Below are positions 36,150 through 44,947 of a DNA stretch of 64,000 nt, piece after piece. The stretch lies in the NCBI RefSeq assembly GCF_900107405.1, contig NZ_FNPV01000007.1, forward strand, positions 86,211 to 150,210, read 5' to 3'. The translations under genes were made by a program, and so were the position numbers. Below the pieces are notes generated by a model, which worked only from the letters and a program-made list of their open reading frames with translations, was not told the DNA's origin and ran no database searches. This DNA comes from Tindallia californiensis. Lineage in GTDB: Bacteria > Bacillota > Clostridia > Peptostreptococcales > Tindalliaceae. Within the stretch, counting starts at the first letter, position 1. Each line of letters begins with the position of its first letter.

Positions 36150-39100
36150 TCAATCCTCCTTTGTATTTCCTGTTTTTTCAAGTTCTTGAAGCACTTTATT
36201 AGCTGTGAGTGGTAAGGGTATTTGTGGAATATGTTGGAATAGGGAGGGTGATTTTTTTGTATCATCCAATAATAGAAACAAAGGAAGTTCAGGATGATTT
36301 TGTGAAATTTGACCTAGCCATTCATCATTGAGACACTGGTTTTCTATAAAAATGGCGGAATAGTTCTTTTGTTCTATCCACTCGATAGCTTCCTGAAGAT
36401 GTACTGAAAAATCACAAAGAACCTGTTGTTTTAGCAGTAACCGTTGAAAAAGAGATCGGTTTTGCTTAGTTTCGATGATAAGGATGGTATCCATTGGTTC
36501 TTTTGTTTTGTGAATGGATAGTTGATGATTGATAGACAGCTGATCAGATAAGGGAGTTTCTGTTTCTAAGGGTAAGACAACCCTAAAGCAACTTCCTTTT
36601 AAGGGTTCACTTTCTACGGTCATGTGTCCACCCATAAGCTCAACAATTTGTTTTGCAATGGGTAAACCAAGTCCGGATCCTCCATATTTTCTTGTCGTAG
36701 AACTATCCACTTGCATAAATGGTTGAAATAGATTGTTGATTTGGTGGGAAGGGATACCGATTCCTGTATCTGTAATAGAAACCGTTAGCTTTACTTTTTG
36801 ATTGTCAATAGGCACCATGTCCAATGAGACAGTGATTGATCCCTTAGAAGTAAATTTCAAGGCATTACTAATTAAATTATTCAATACTTGACGAAGTCTG
36901 TATGCATCCCCGAGTAGCGTAGCATGTAAAGAAGAGGGAATCTTATGAGTGAAGGTTATCTGGTTATTGTTTTTTTCGGCATAGGGCAAAAAGCTTTCAA
37001 CAATATAAGCCACTTCTTCTAGTGGGTTAAAAGGAACCTTTTCAAGGTCTAGCTGACCAGATTCAATTCTAGATAAATCTAAAACAGAATTAATCGTATG
37101 CATTAAGGTTTCAATTCCGGCGTTAATCCCCTGAACATACTTCTCCTGGCTCTTCGATAAAGACGTTTCGTACAGAAGATCTACGTATCCAATAATACCA
37201 TTCATCGGTGTTCGTATTTCATGGCTCATATTTGCTAAAAACTGACTTTTCACTTGAACGGAATCCTGAGCAACATTTAGAGCATTTTCTGTTATTTGCT
37301 GCAATTCTTTGATGTTAGTCATGTCTCTTTCTATCATTAGAATGGTATCTTGATTCAGTCTCAGAAATCGTGCTTCAAATTGTTTGGTTTTATGGTCAAT
37401 GGTTAATTCATATTCTAAGAAGATAATTTCATTGGTTTGTATTGCTTGTTGACAAGCGGCTAATAATTCCTTGGCAACCGCATTGGAAAAACAATCTTCC
37501 AATGGTCTTTCCTGAATGATCCAATCCTTCTTTTTTGTTGATTCTGAGGACCGGATAAAACTTTTCAGACATTTCCCCTGAGTATTTAAGATGAAAATAT
37601 TATCTGGAATCGCTCTGAGTAAAGACTCTTTTTCCTCCTCACTTTGTTTCAAAGAATCCAAAGCCTCTATTAATTCAGTGACATCGTTTTGAATCACTAA
37701 ATGTACATACTTTCCATTGATCCATTCGATGGTTGCCACACTAGTTTCATACCATTTAGTGGATTCTGGATGAAAAGTGACAAAATCCATTTCATCCAAT
37801 TCTTCAGAAGGATATTTTTTTCCGGAAGTGGAAAATTGGTGATATGACCAAAAATGGTCAATTGATTTTTTGCCTTCAAGCTTTCCATAAATCTGATGGG
37901 CGGCTTCGTTGGAAAACAAAATAGCATCATCTGATGGATCAATAACAAGAATAAGGGTTTTGACAGCGTTCATAACGGTTTTCATCTGACGTTTTGATTG
38001 CATGATATAGGTAAAGTCATTAATATACCCAATAAAATGGTCTTCTGAATCTTCAAAACGAGTATCTTTTTTAGAAACAACGGAAACCCATACAGGCTCT
38101 CTCTGATCATTAATTAAACGATAGATAAAATTTTGGGACACTTTATTGGTTCGTTCAATGTCTTTCGCTTCTCTTAAGACTCTTGCCTGATCATCAGGAT
38201 GAATTAAATCTAAAAAAGGTTTTTCTTGTAGCGTTAGTTCAGAAGATGAGTATCCAATTAGGTTACTAATATTCTTAGAGGAATAGACAATCGGCCATTC
38301 TTCTTTGTTTTTTATTCTGATAATAGATGTTGGACCATGTTCAAATAAGGCACGTTCAGCTTTAAGAGATTCTTCGAGATTCTTTTGACTGGTAATATCG
38401 ATAATATAACCAAAAAAAAGCCGGGGTGTTTCATCTGGATTTCGTTCCACCACTTTTCCTCGGTCTAAAACCCAAAGATAAGCACCGTCTTTTTTTCGAA
38501 TCCGATACGTCATTTCGATGGTATTGGTTGAATCGAACCATCCATCGGGACAAATCGCACATCGTTTTAGTTCATGATAAGGAATATCACAGTCTGGACA
38601 GTCTGGTCGATCTTCCGGATGGATGCGTTCAAACCAGGACTGAGTATTGCTGGCTAGTTCACCTTCTTCAAAACCAATCATCCGAAGGGTTTGTGCAGAA
38701 CGATAAATAGTCTCATTCTTGATATCCCACTCCCAAAACCCGGCACCGGCTTCTTCAAGAGAAAAACGCCATCTTTTTTGGTCCTCCATTAAGGATAAAC
38801 GTTGCATTTTATCATCAGTGATATCTTTTATATATCCGTTCCAGCAAAAATCATTTTTGTTTTGATCTGATGCTTTAGCCCAAGCATGTACCCATCGGAC
38901 TTCTTTGGTGGGATATTGAATTCGAAAATCGAGGCTCCAAAGATCTTGATCTTCCATGGATTTAGTCATGGACTGGTAGAGGGCTGTTAAATCTTCCTCT
39001 AAAATCATGTCAAAAAAATCGGAGTCTGGAAAATAAGGAAGAGGTTGGGAATTCATTTGAAAAATATTCCAAAATTCAGGGCAAGCATATGTAATGGAGA

Positions 39101-39203
39101 AACCATCAGCTTTATTGTACTCACATTGAAAAAGAGAGCCGGGAATACTTTTGGCAATTTCCAGGAGCACATCATGGTTCATGGGTGCTTTTTTTTCTTC
39201 CAT
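36150..39203 (-). CDS. Multi-PAS histidine kinase with Cys-rich PAS insert and degenerate receiver
   Basis: 1017 residues and no membrane helix. Five PAS-like domains at about 1-130, 145-275, 285-400, 405-515 and 520-635, several with the PAC strand (IGYINDFTYI, FFGYIIDITSQK). HisKA carries His661 in LANMSHEIRTPMNGIIGY, and the ATPase shows LNNLISNALKF, DTGIGIPSHQ and GSGLGLPIAKQIVELMGG. PAS 2 contains C202-x2-C205-x9-C215-x2-C218, a likely metal-binding knuckle. The last 115 residues are receiver-like but lack the Asp and Lys residues (IIETKQN, IFIENQCLND, IPLPLTANK). It is first of the leftward three-kinase operon. Confidence 0.9.
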   Translation of the reverse strand: MEEKKAPMNHDVLLEIAKSIPGSLFQCEYNKADGFSITYACPEFWNIFQMNSQPLPYFPDSDFFDMILEEDLTALYQSMTKSMEDQDLWSLDFRIQYPTKEVRWVHAWAKASDQNKNDFCWNGYIKDITDDKMQRLSLMEDQKRWRFSLEEAGAGFWEWDIKNETIYRSAQTLRMIGFEEGELASNTQSWFERIHPEDRPDCPDCDIPYHELKRCAICPDGWFDSTNTIEMTYRIRKKDGAYLWVLDRGKVVERNPDETPRLFFGYIIDITSQKNLEESLKAERALFEHGPTSIIRIKNKEEWPIVYSSKNISNLIGYSSSELTLQEKPFLDLIHPDDQARVLREAKDIERTNKVSQNFIYRLINDQREPVWVSVVSKKDTRFEDSEDHFIGYINDFTYIMQSKRQMKTVMNAVKTLILVIDPSDDAILFSNEAAHQIYGKLEGKKSIDHFWSYHQFSTSGKKYPSEELDEMDFVTFHPESTKWYETSVATIEWINGKYVHLVIQNDVTELIEALDSLKQSEEEKESLLRAIPDNIFILNTQGKCLKSFIRSSESTKKKDWIIQERPLEDCFSNAVAKELLAACQQAIQTNEIIFLEYELTIDHKTKQFEARFLRLNQDTILMIERDMTNIKELQQITENALNVAQDSVQVKSQFLANMSHEIRTPMNGIIGYVDLLYETSLSKSQEKYVQGINAGIETLMHTINSVLDLSRIESGQLDLEKVPFNPLEEVAYIVESFLPYAEKNNNQITFTHKIPSSLHATLLGDAYRLRQVLNNLISNALKFTSKGSITVSLDMVPIDNQKVKLTVSITDTGIGIPSHQINNLFQPFMQVDSSTTRKYGGSGLGLPIAKQIVELMGGHMTVESEPLKGSCFRVVLPLETETPLSDQLSINHQLSIHKTKEPMDTILIIETKQNRSLFQRLLLKQQVLCDFSVHLQEAIEWIEQKNYSAIFIENQCLNDEWLGQISQNHPELPLFLLLDDTKKSPSLFQHIPQIPLPLTANKVLQELEKTGNTKED

Positions 39204-39448
39204 AGAATAACCCCCTAAAAGGTAAAATAATAGCAGTAGGGTATTGGTAGGACGAAAGATAGGATAAGTAGTATAGCAATTGTAAATGAAAAATACTTAC
39301 TATTCCATTACCCGTGGATATTCTAAATAATCTTAATGCCGCAAATTTGATGATGAAAATTTTTAATGATCTTTAAAGGATTTTCAAAGCATCTTCCTTC
39401 TGATAGAATAGACGGAATGATATATAATCAGGAAGAAGGAGCGATGTT
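39204..39448. other. Divergent intergenic region before kinase and transporter operons
   Basis: 245 bp, AT-rich. A candidate promoter for the rightward genes is TTTTCA (39381-39386)-17 bp-TAGAAT (39404-39409). No clear element for the leftward kinase operon was found. Confidence 0.45.
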
Positions 39449-39553
39449 ATGAATCAATCCAGTCTCTATTATTTTAGCAAGGATGATCCAGTTCCATTAA
39501 TAAAAAACGGCGAATATTGGCTGAAATCTCAGCGGGAGGCTTTGAAATTATGA
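39449..39553 (+). CDS. 34-residue upstream ORF coupled to the transporter gene
   Basis: An ORF too short for routine calling. ATG 39449 has AAGGAG 7 nt upstream, and the frame ends at TGA 39551-39553, which overlaps the ATG of the transporter (ATGA at 39550-39553). It encodes MNQSSLYYFSKDDPVPLIKN followed by 14 residues ending REALKL. The Shine-Dalgarno of the transporter lies within this ORF, so its translation would influence transporter translation. I recognise no homologue. It could be a regulatory leader peptide or a small protein, possibly the remnant of a longer gene. Confidence 0.5.
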   Translation: MNQSSLYYFSKDDPVPLIKNGEYWLKSQREALKL

Positions 39554-40842
39554 AAAAAATTTCTTCTAAATATGTGGTCTGGCTGGTCTTTGGACTGGCC
39601 TTTATGATTGGCTTTTTTCATCGGTATTCCATTGGTATTATTGCCGATCCTCTGCGGGAAGACTTGCTTTTATCAACGGCTGGGATTAGCTTATTATCCT
39701 CCATGTATTTTTATACCTATGGCTTTTTACAGATACCCTGCGGCATTATGGTAGATGCACAGGGGCCACGACGAGTGGTACTTATGGGGATGTCAGCTGT
39801 ATTCATAGGATCCATCTTCTTTGCCTTGTCCCCTACGCCCATTTTGCTCTATATCGCCAGAGCGTTGATAGGCTTTGGTGCGGCTACGGTTTTTACGTCC
39901 ATATTTAAGATTCAGGCGTTATGGTTTAAGCCTACGGAATTTGCCACCATTGCCGGTATGACAGCCGTCATTGGTAATGTGGGAGGGATGCTGGCAACGG
40001 CACCTTTTTATCATTTAACCAATGCTTTAGGATGGAGAGGTGGGCATCTGATACTGGCCATTATTACCTTAATGCCTATTTTGATCATTTACGGCTGGAT
40101 TACCGATCGGCCGCCAGCAAAAAATGACGCAGAAGAAGGGAAGGAAGAGTATAAAAAACTGGAAAAAAGTACAGAAAAGCAACCACAAAAGCAGCTACAA
40201 AAGCAGCCACAAAAGATTACAGAAGGATTAAAAGTAGTGGTTTCTAATCCTTATGCATGGGTCAATGCGGTTATTTTATTTATGGTTTTTGGATCTTATA
40301 TGAGTTTTTCAGGCCTATGGGGTCCTCATTTTCTTCGCTATGTTTACGAAATACCCTTGGAACAGGCAGCTAACCTTATTATGATCTACATGGCAGGCGT
40401 TTTGATTGGTTCCCCGGCGATTGGAATGATCTCTGACCGGTTACAAAAACGAAAGCGGGTATTGCAGACTGCATTGCTATTATTAGTGGCAGGATGGGCG
40501 ATGATGATTCTGATTCTACCGGCTTTTCAAAAAATGTGGCTATTAATTCCGGTCCTCTTTATTACCGGTTCTGTATCCATCAGCCCTATGCTATGCTTTA
40601 CGAACACCAAGGAACTTATTCCACAGGAATATACCGGTATTGCTACCGGATTTGTGAACATGGCTCCTTTTTTTGGAACATCGGTGATTAACAGTTTGTT
40701 TGCCTGGTTTTTAAGAACAGAAGAAACGGCGGCAACCTATCAGGCAGGAGCTCTTCTTTTTCTTTTGGCCGCCATCATTGGTTTTACAGCTAGTTTTCTA
40801 ATGAAAGAAGGATTGGAAACAAAGGCAAATAAAATGCATTAA
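39550..40842 (+). CDS. Major facilitator superfamily transporter
   Basis: 430 residues with about 12 membrane helices in two halves. The MFS loop 2-3 signature appears as GIMVDAQGPRRVVLMG; the N-terminal GLAFMIGFFHRYSIGII and ARALIGFGAATVFTSIFKIQA in helix 4 fit the family. The central cytoplasmic loop holds a repetitive Lys/Gln stretch (STEKQPQKQLQKQPQK), encoded by imperfect 12-nt repeats. ATG 39550 is used since GGGAGG lies about 10 nt upstream; the reading frame extends to a TTG at 39517 without a Shine-Dalgarno. Substrate unknown. Coupled to the short upstream ORF. Confidence 0.85.
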   Translation: MKKISSKYVVWLVFGLAFMIGFFHRYSIGIIADPLREDLLLSTAGISLLSSMYFYTYGFLQIPCGIMVDAQGPRRVVLMGMSAVFIGSIFFALSPTPILLYIARALIGFGAATVFTSIFKIQALWFKPTEFATIAGMTAVIGNVGGMLATAPFYHLTNALGWRGGHLILAIITLMPILIIYGWITDRPPAKNDAEEGKEEYKKLEKSTEKQPQKQLQKQPQKITEGLKVVVSNPYAWVNAVILFMVFGSYMSFSGLWGPHFLRYVYEIPLEQAANLIMIYMAGVLIGSPAIGMISDRLQKRKRVLQTALLLLVAGWAMMILILPAFQKMWLLIPVLFITGSVSISPMLCFTNTKELIPQEYTGIATGFVNMAPFFGTSVINSLFAWFLRTEETAATYQAGALLFLLAAIIGFTASFLMKEGLETKANKMH

Positions 40843-40981
40843 AGAAGGGTAAAGATTCAGTAACCGCTAAGAGGTATATCATAGTGATATAGAGGATAAG
40901 GAGCTTCTTGAAGATAAATGAAATACTAAGAAAATACGAGTAAATGGAAGAAAATATGAGATGAAATAGGGAGGAATAGAC

Positions 40982-41926
40982 GTGAAAATACTGATAACCG
41001 CCGGGTACCATTTATCGGAAGATAAGCTGGATTTGTTAAGAGATCTCGGTTGTCAACCGGTCCTTTGGCCAAAAGAAAAAGAACCGGTAGCAGAAGAACA
41101 TTGGGATGCGGACATTCTTTTTAGTTATCAGGTGTTTAACTATACCGATGTTCGACGATTTCATAACCTAAAACTGATCCAGCTAACCAGCTCGGGGATC
41201 GATCATATACCGATGGAATATCTTCGTGAAAAAAACATTAAGCTTTGCAATGCTCGGGGCATTTATAGTATTCCCATTGCCGAATGGGTGCTCTTAAAAA
41301 CCATGGAAATCTATAGAAATAGCCGATTTTATGAAAAGGCTCAGGAAGGAAAAGTATGGAAAAAACATCGGGAGATGGAAGAAATATATGGAAAAACCGT
41401 GGGAATTGTGGGTACTGGAAGTATTGGAACAGAGACAGCAAAACGGTTTCATAGCTTTGGAGCAAAAGTGGTAGGCATCAACCGGGATGGACGAAAAATA
41501 GAGGCGTTTCATGAATGTCATTCCATTCACCATCTGGCAAAAGTGGTAGGAGAATGGGATATCTTAGTGCTGGCACTTCCTCTCACAAAAGATACGGAGG
41601 GATTGATCAACGAAGCAATACTAGCACAGATGAAAAAAGAAGCGCTGCTGATTAATGTTTCCCGGGGACCTGTGATTGTAGAAGAAGCGCTGATGGATCA
41701 CTTAAATCGAGAAAGACTAAAAGGTGCCGCTTTGGATGTTTTTCAGGAAGAGCCTTTACCGGAAGAAAGCTTATGGTGGAGTCATCCAAAAGTATTAGTG
41801 ACACCTCATGTTTCTTTTCTTTCTACCAGTGTACCGGAACGGGCTTTTCAGTTAGCTTATCGAAATATTAAAGCTTTTAAAGAAGGAAGGCCGCTGGAAA
41901 ACCTGCAGACATCTTTATTCAAATAG
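40982..41926 (+). CDS. D-isomer specific 2-hydroxyacid dehydrogenase
   Basis: 314 residues. An NAD(P)-dependent oxidoreductase of the D-lactate/phosphoglycerate/glyoxylate reductase family. The Rossmann motif is GIVGTGSIGTETAKRFHSFGAKVVGINRD. The catalytic Arg lies in LINVSRGPVIVEEAL, the Glu in LDVFQEEPLPEESLW, and the His in VLVTPHVSF. GTG 40982 is preceded by AGGGAGGAA. It stands between the transporter and a terminator and may be expressed with the transporter (139 bp gap without a terminator). The substrate cannot be deduced; the transporter may carry a related hydroxy or keto acid, which is speculation. Confidence 0.88.
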   Translation: MKILITAGYHLSEDKLDLLRDLGCQPVLWPKEKEPVAEEHWDADILFSYQVFNYTDVRRFHNLKLIQLTSSGIDHIPMEYLREKNIKLCNARGIYSIPIAEWVLLKTMEIYRNSRFYEKAQEGKVWKKHREMEEIYGKTVGIVGTGSIGTETAKRFHSFGAKVVGINRDGRKIEAFHECHSIHHLAKVVGEWDILVLALPLTKDTEGLINEAILAQMKKEALLINVSRGPVIVEEALMDHLNRERLKGAALDVFQEEPLPEESLWWSHPKVLVTPHVSFLSTSVPERAFQLAYRNIKAFKEGRPLENLQTSLFK

Positions 41927-41949
41927 AAACCATTTGATGCAAAAATAAT

Positions 41950-41978
41950 TAGCCCCTGCCTTCAATAGGTAGGGGCTA
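41950..41978 (-). terminator. Terminator of the leftward chemoreceptor gene
   Basis: TAGCCCCTGCC (41950-41960) pairs with GGTAGGGGCTA (41968-41978) with one wobble. On the minus strand the stem is followed by AATTATTTTT, which suits the gene ending at 42026. On the plus strand no U-tract follows, so it is a poor terminator for the dehydrogenase gene. Confidence 0.7.
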
Positions 41979-42025
41979 TAAAACAAGTGAGCGAAACTCT
42001 TTTTAAGTCATGGTTTACTGTGCTT

Positions 42026-43870
42026 TTATACAGTAAACTTTTTAATTAATTCACTTAACTCATCGGCTAAATTAGCAACTTCTGCTTGTGAAGACACGAT
42101 TCGCTCTATATGTTCTTGTTGCTCGTGCATGGCGGCAGAAGATTCTTCTGTGCTGGCCGCATTTTCTTCTGATATGGCAGAAAGGTTATGTGTCAGTTCA
42201 ACAATACGGTTTTTATTTTCAGTCATTTCTTTTCGGGAAGTATTCAGTAAACTAATAATATCCTTGATGGAATCAATGGCTTTGGCGATAGCATGAAACT
42301 TATCTTCGGTAGCCGATACACTTTGATTTTGCACTTTAGAAATATCCTTAGCCGTTTGCATGGTTTTAACTGCATCCAAAGATTTGGACTTTAATTCATC
42401 AATAACGGTTTTAATTTCATTAGTAAAACTATTAGATTGTTCGGCAAGTTTTCGAATTTCCTCGGCTACAACAGCAAAACCTTTTCCTGCTTCACCTGCT
42501 CTTGCAGCTTCGATGGCGGCATTCAATGCTAATAGATTTGTTTGGTCCGCAATACTCTGAATCATGGTGCTGGCACTTTCAATTTTTTCGGCACTCTCAT
42601 TAGAACTTTGTACAACTTCATCAATGGTTTTCATTGTTTGATCGCTTTGATTAGCACTTTGAATAAGATCGGCTAATATGGTAAAACCATCTTCTTTTTG
42701 TTTGTCAATTTCCATTGTTGCCTGATTAAGAGAATGCATGCGTTCGGAATCGCTATTCAACGAATGATCAATTTGATTGACAGAAGTTGCCAATACTTCT
42801 ACATCCTTTGCTTGTTCAGAGGAACTATTTGCAATTTCATTAATGACACGGGCACTTTCCTGAGCCGATAATAAGGCATTTTCTGCATTGGTGGAGACTT
42901 CTTTTGCGTGGGTGTTAACCTGTTCTACTGAATGGGAGACGCCTCCAATAATGCCAGCAATGTTTTTGATAAACTGATTAACACTGGAGGAAAGCAGACC
43001 AAGTTCGTCATTTGTGTTAATATCAATACTTTGTGTCAGGTCGCCACCCTTTTGAGCAAGCTCCTGCACACTATGCTGAAGGATGCGGATATTCTTAAGT
43101 ACGGTGAAAATGAGTCGGTAAAGAAGCCATACACTAATCAAAATTGAAAGGATAAGGCTAACAATTCCAGCAATGGTTAACCTTGCTACCCTTGCTTCGA
43201 GAGCGTTCACAGTACCAGATGTTCTGTTTTCTAATGCAATAAAAAAATCATTAATGGGACGCATAATCTCGGCTTTGTAAGTCATATATTGCTTATCATG
43301 CATAATGCGAATGGCGGTATCTCTGGGAGATTCTCCTGGTTGCATAACGTCTCTTTCAGAAGGTCCGATATTGTTATCCGCTAAATTCATTGCAGTAACT
43401 TCTGTCTCAACCAATCCATCAGAATTGGCGTTTGCTTGAGCTAAATATTCAAACTCTTCTTCTGTAAAATTCAAATCGGCCATAAGATCCAGTAGGGAAC
43501 GGGTTACATTGGAATCAGGAGTTGGAGGATTTTCATCTACGGCTACAAGATCCCAATAAATCAGATGATACTGTGCTGGTCTTGGAATGACGCCATTACG
43601 AATGTCTAAGATCGCATTATATTGTCGCAAATATTCAGCGGCCTGTTCCGGATCATTTTCTTTTTCCACAACATATAGTCGGGCTAATCTGGTTAAATCA
43701 TCGGAGGACTGTCGCAGTTCATCAGCTAACAGATAGCTGTCATACCGAATTTCCTGATGATAACTCAGATTATCCTGTGTGGTTTTTAATAAGGTCATAA
43801 TGGTGGCATTAACAACCAGTAAAAAAACGATAGATCCTACTGATAGTAATAATGTTTTCTTTATACTCAT
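42026..43870 (-). CDS. Methyl-accepting chemotaxis protein with extracellular helical sensor
   Basis: 614 residues from ATG 43870, with AAGGGTG about 6 nt upstream. TM1 is at about 5-25 ([19 protein letters not shown]). An extracytoplasmic helical domain of about 200 residues ([20 protein letters not shown] ... [16 protein letters not shown]) and TM2 ([20 protein letters not shown]) follow. A HAMP domain precedes the signalling coiled coil, whose tip is [20 protein letters not shown] followed by [20 protein letters not shown]. The outer domain resembles four-helix-bundle (MCP_N-type) sensors. A single gene with its own terminator; no che genes nearby. Ligand unknown. Confidence 0.93.
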   Translation of the reverse strand: MSIKKTLLLSVGSIVFLLVVNATIMTLLKTTQDNLSYHQEIRYDSYLLADELRQSSDDLTRLARLYVVEKENDPEQAAEYLRQYNAILDIRNGVIPRPAQYHLIYWDLVAVDENPPTPDSNVTRSLLDLMADLNFTEEEFEYLAQANANSDGLVETEVTAMNLADNNIGPSERDVMQPGESPRDTAIRIMHDKQYMTYKAEIMRPINDFFIALENRTSGTVNALEARVARLTIAGIVSLILSILISVWLLYRLIFTVLKNIRILQHSVQELAQKGGDLTQSIDINTNDELGLLSSSVNQFIKNIAGIIGGVSHSVEQVNTHAKEVSTNAENALLSAQESARVINEIANSSSEQAKDVEVLATSVNQIDHSLNSDSERMHSLNQATMEIDKQKEDGFTILADLIQSANQSDQTMKTIDEVVQSSNESAEKIESASTMIQSIADQTNLLALNAAIEAARAGEAGKGFAVVAEEIRKLAEQSNSFTNEIKTVIDELKSKSLDAVKTMQTAKDISKVQNQSVSATEDKFHAIAKAIDSIKDIISLLNTSRKEMTENKNRIVELTHNLSAISEENAASTEESSAAMHEQQEHIERIVSSQAEVANLADELSELIKKFTV

Positions 43871-44103
43871 TTTAATCACCCTTTCTCTGAAGCTGCTTTC
43901 CTATGAAAGATCATATTAGCTTGGTGGTGGCATCGTAACAATAAGTAAGGTAGGTAGTAAAAGAAAGTAGTATAAACGTATTTTGAGAAACGTCAGCATG
44001 CTTGTCAATATAAATACCCATGCTAAAATAAATAAAACAGAATATACAAAATATTACAAAAACGAATGATCGATCAGTGGATAGGGCGATCCGTCATGAT
44101 GAT
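43871..44103. other. Intergenic region without visible genes
   Basis: 233 bp, AT-rich, upstream of the leftward chemoreceptor and downstream of the ABC/GntR operon. I see a few short direct repeats of TAAATAA type and no convincing terminator or promoter. Confidence 0.3.
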
Positions 44104-44559
44104 TCAATGTTGAACCTCTAATTGATGGTTCAATAACCTTTCCAGAGCTTTTTTGTGAGAAACCTTTCGAAAGGTCATCGCCTTTAAAGGGCTTTTTCCA
44201 ATTTCTAATAAATAAGAGTCGTCATCCAGTTTTTTATACTCTTTAATATCTTTCCAAGAAACAAATCGGCCAGAAAAAACAATTCCTTTCTCATAAAAAT
44301 GGATAAAACTCCAACTTTCCCATAATAATAAGGAAAGGTATCCTTGAAATAATAGGATGCCACGCAAAGAATGCCAGTGGTTTAAGTAAGCAAAGTAATT
44401 CATAAGGAGACCCAGTAGAAACAGTCCGGCGCTTAGCCATCTAAGCCCACTCTTTTGGGAGAAAGAAGCCAGTTTTTTTCCAGCTTTCGTCCTTTTGATG
44501 TAAAGAATATTAAGCAGTCGAAACATCTGATACGTGAAAAGAAGTAAGATAAACATCAT
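44104..44559 (-). CDS. Small membrane protein of unknown function (DUF5673-like), ABC operon member
   Basis: About 151 residues. Three hydrophobic segments (FILLLFTYQMFRLLNILY, WLSAGLFLLGLLMNYFAYL, LFQGYLSLLLWESWSFI) are followed by a compact C-terminal domain beginning HFYEKGIVFSGRFVSWKDIK and continuing YLLEIGKSPLKAMTF. The pattern GI-x-FSGRFV-x-WKDI resembles DUF5673/YcxB-like domains that often sit beside GntR-regulated ABC exporters. It is last in the leftward ABC-GntR operon, 25 bp after the regulator. Start choice between two adjacent ATGs (44559/44556) is open. Function not known. Confidence 0.65.
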   Translation of the reverse strand: MMFILLLFTYQMFRLLNILYIKRTKAGKKLASFSQKSGLRWLSAGLFLLGLLMNYFAYLNHWHSLRGILLFQGYLSLLLWESWSFIHFYEKGIVFSGRFVSWKDIKEYKKLDDDSYLLEIGKSPLKAMTFRKVSHKKALERLLNHQLEVQH

Positions 44560-44584
44560 TCATTTTTCCTTTCTTTCCATGAAG

Positions 44585-44947
44585 TTAGGGTTCTTTTTTG
44601 AGGGCATGGATTAATTCGTCCATCTGAATTCCTAATAATTCCATGGTTTTTGATATTTTTGGAACAGTTTGATAAAAAAATATTTCTCGTCGCTTTTGTT
44701 GAATAATATCGATGGAATTTGGGCTGACAAAAAAACCAAGCCCTCTTTTTTTGATAAGAATATTTTCTGACGCCAATAAATGATACGCTTTCATAATGGT
44801 ATTAATATTTACTTCCATTTCGACAGCGCTCTCTCGTAAAGAGGAAAGCCTTTCTTCTGGCTTTAGGATCCCTTCAAGGATAGCATTTTCAATGCTAAGA
44901 GCAATTTGCCGATAGATGGTTAACTCTTCGTTAAAGTCTGGTGTCAT
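44585..44947 (-). CDS. GntR-family regulator, YtrA/YhcF type
   Basis: 120 residues. A GntR winged helix-turn-helix at about 10-75 (IYRQIALSIENAILEGIL, LSSLRESAVEMEVNINTIMK, AYHLLASENILIKKRGLGFFV) with only a short helical C-terminus and no effector domain, the YtrA subfamily pattern. The start codon overlaps the permease stop (ATGA), so it is coupled to the ABC genes. Such regulators usually repress their own ABC operon; the large palindrome overlapping the operon promoter at 47262-47332 is the expected binding site. The inducing signal is unknown, cell-envelope-active compounds being typical for the family. Confidence 0.9.
   Translation of the reverse strand: MTPDFNEELTIYRQIALSIENAILEGILKPEERLSSLRESAVEMEVNINTIMKAYHLLASENILIKKRGLGFFVSPNSIDIIQQKRREIFFYQTVPKISKTMELLGIQMDELIHALKKEP

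Noticed and set aside
41950-41978. Terminator for the rightward 2-hydroxyacid dehydrogenase
   Set aside because: No U-tract follows on the plus strand; the T-rich flank is on the minus strand, fitting the chemoreceptor gene.
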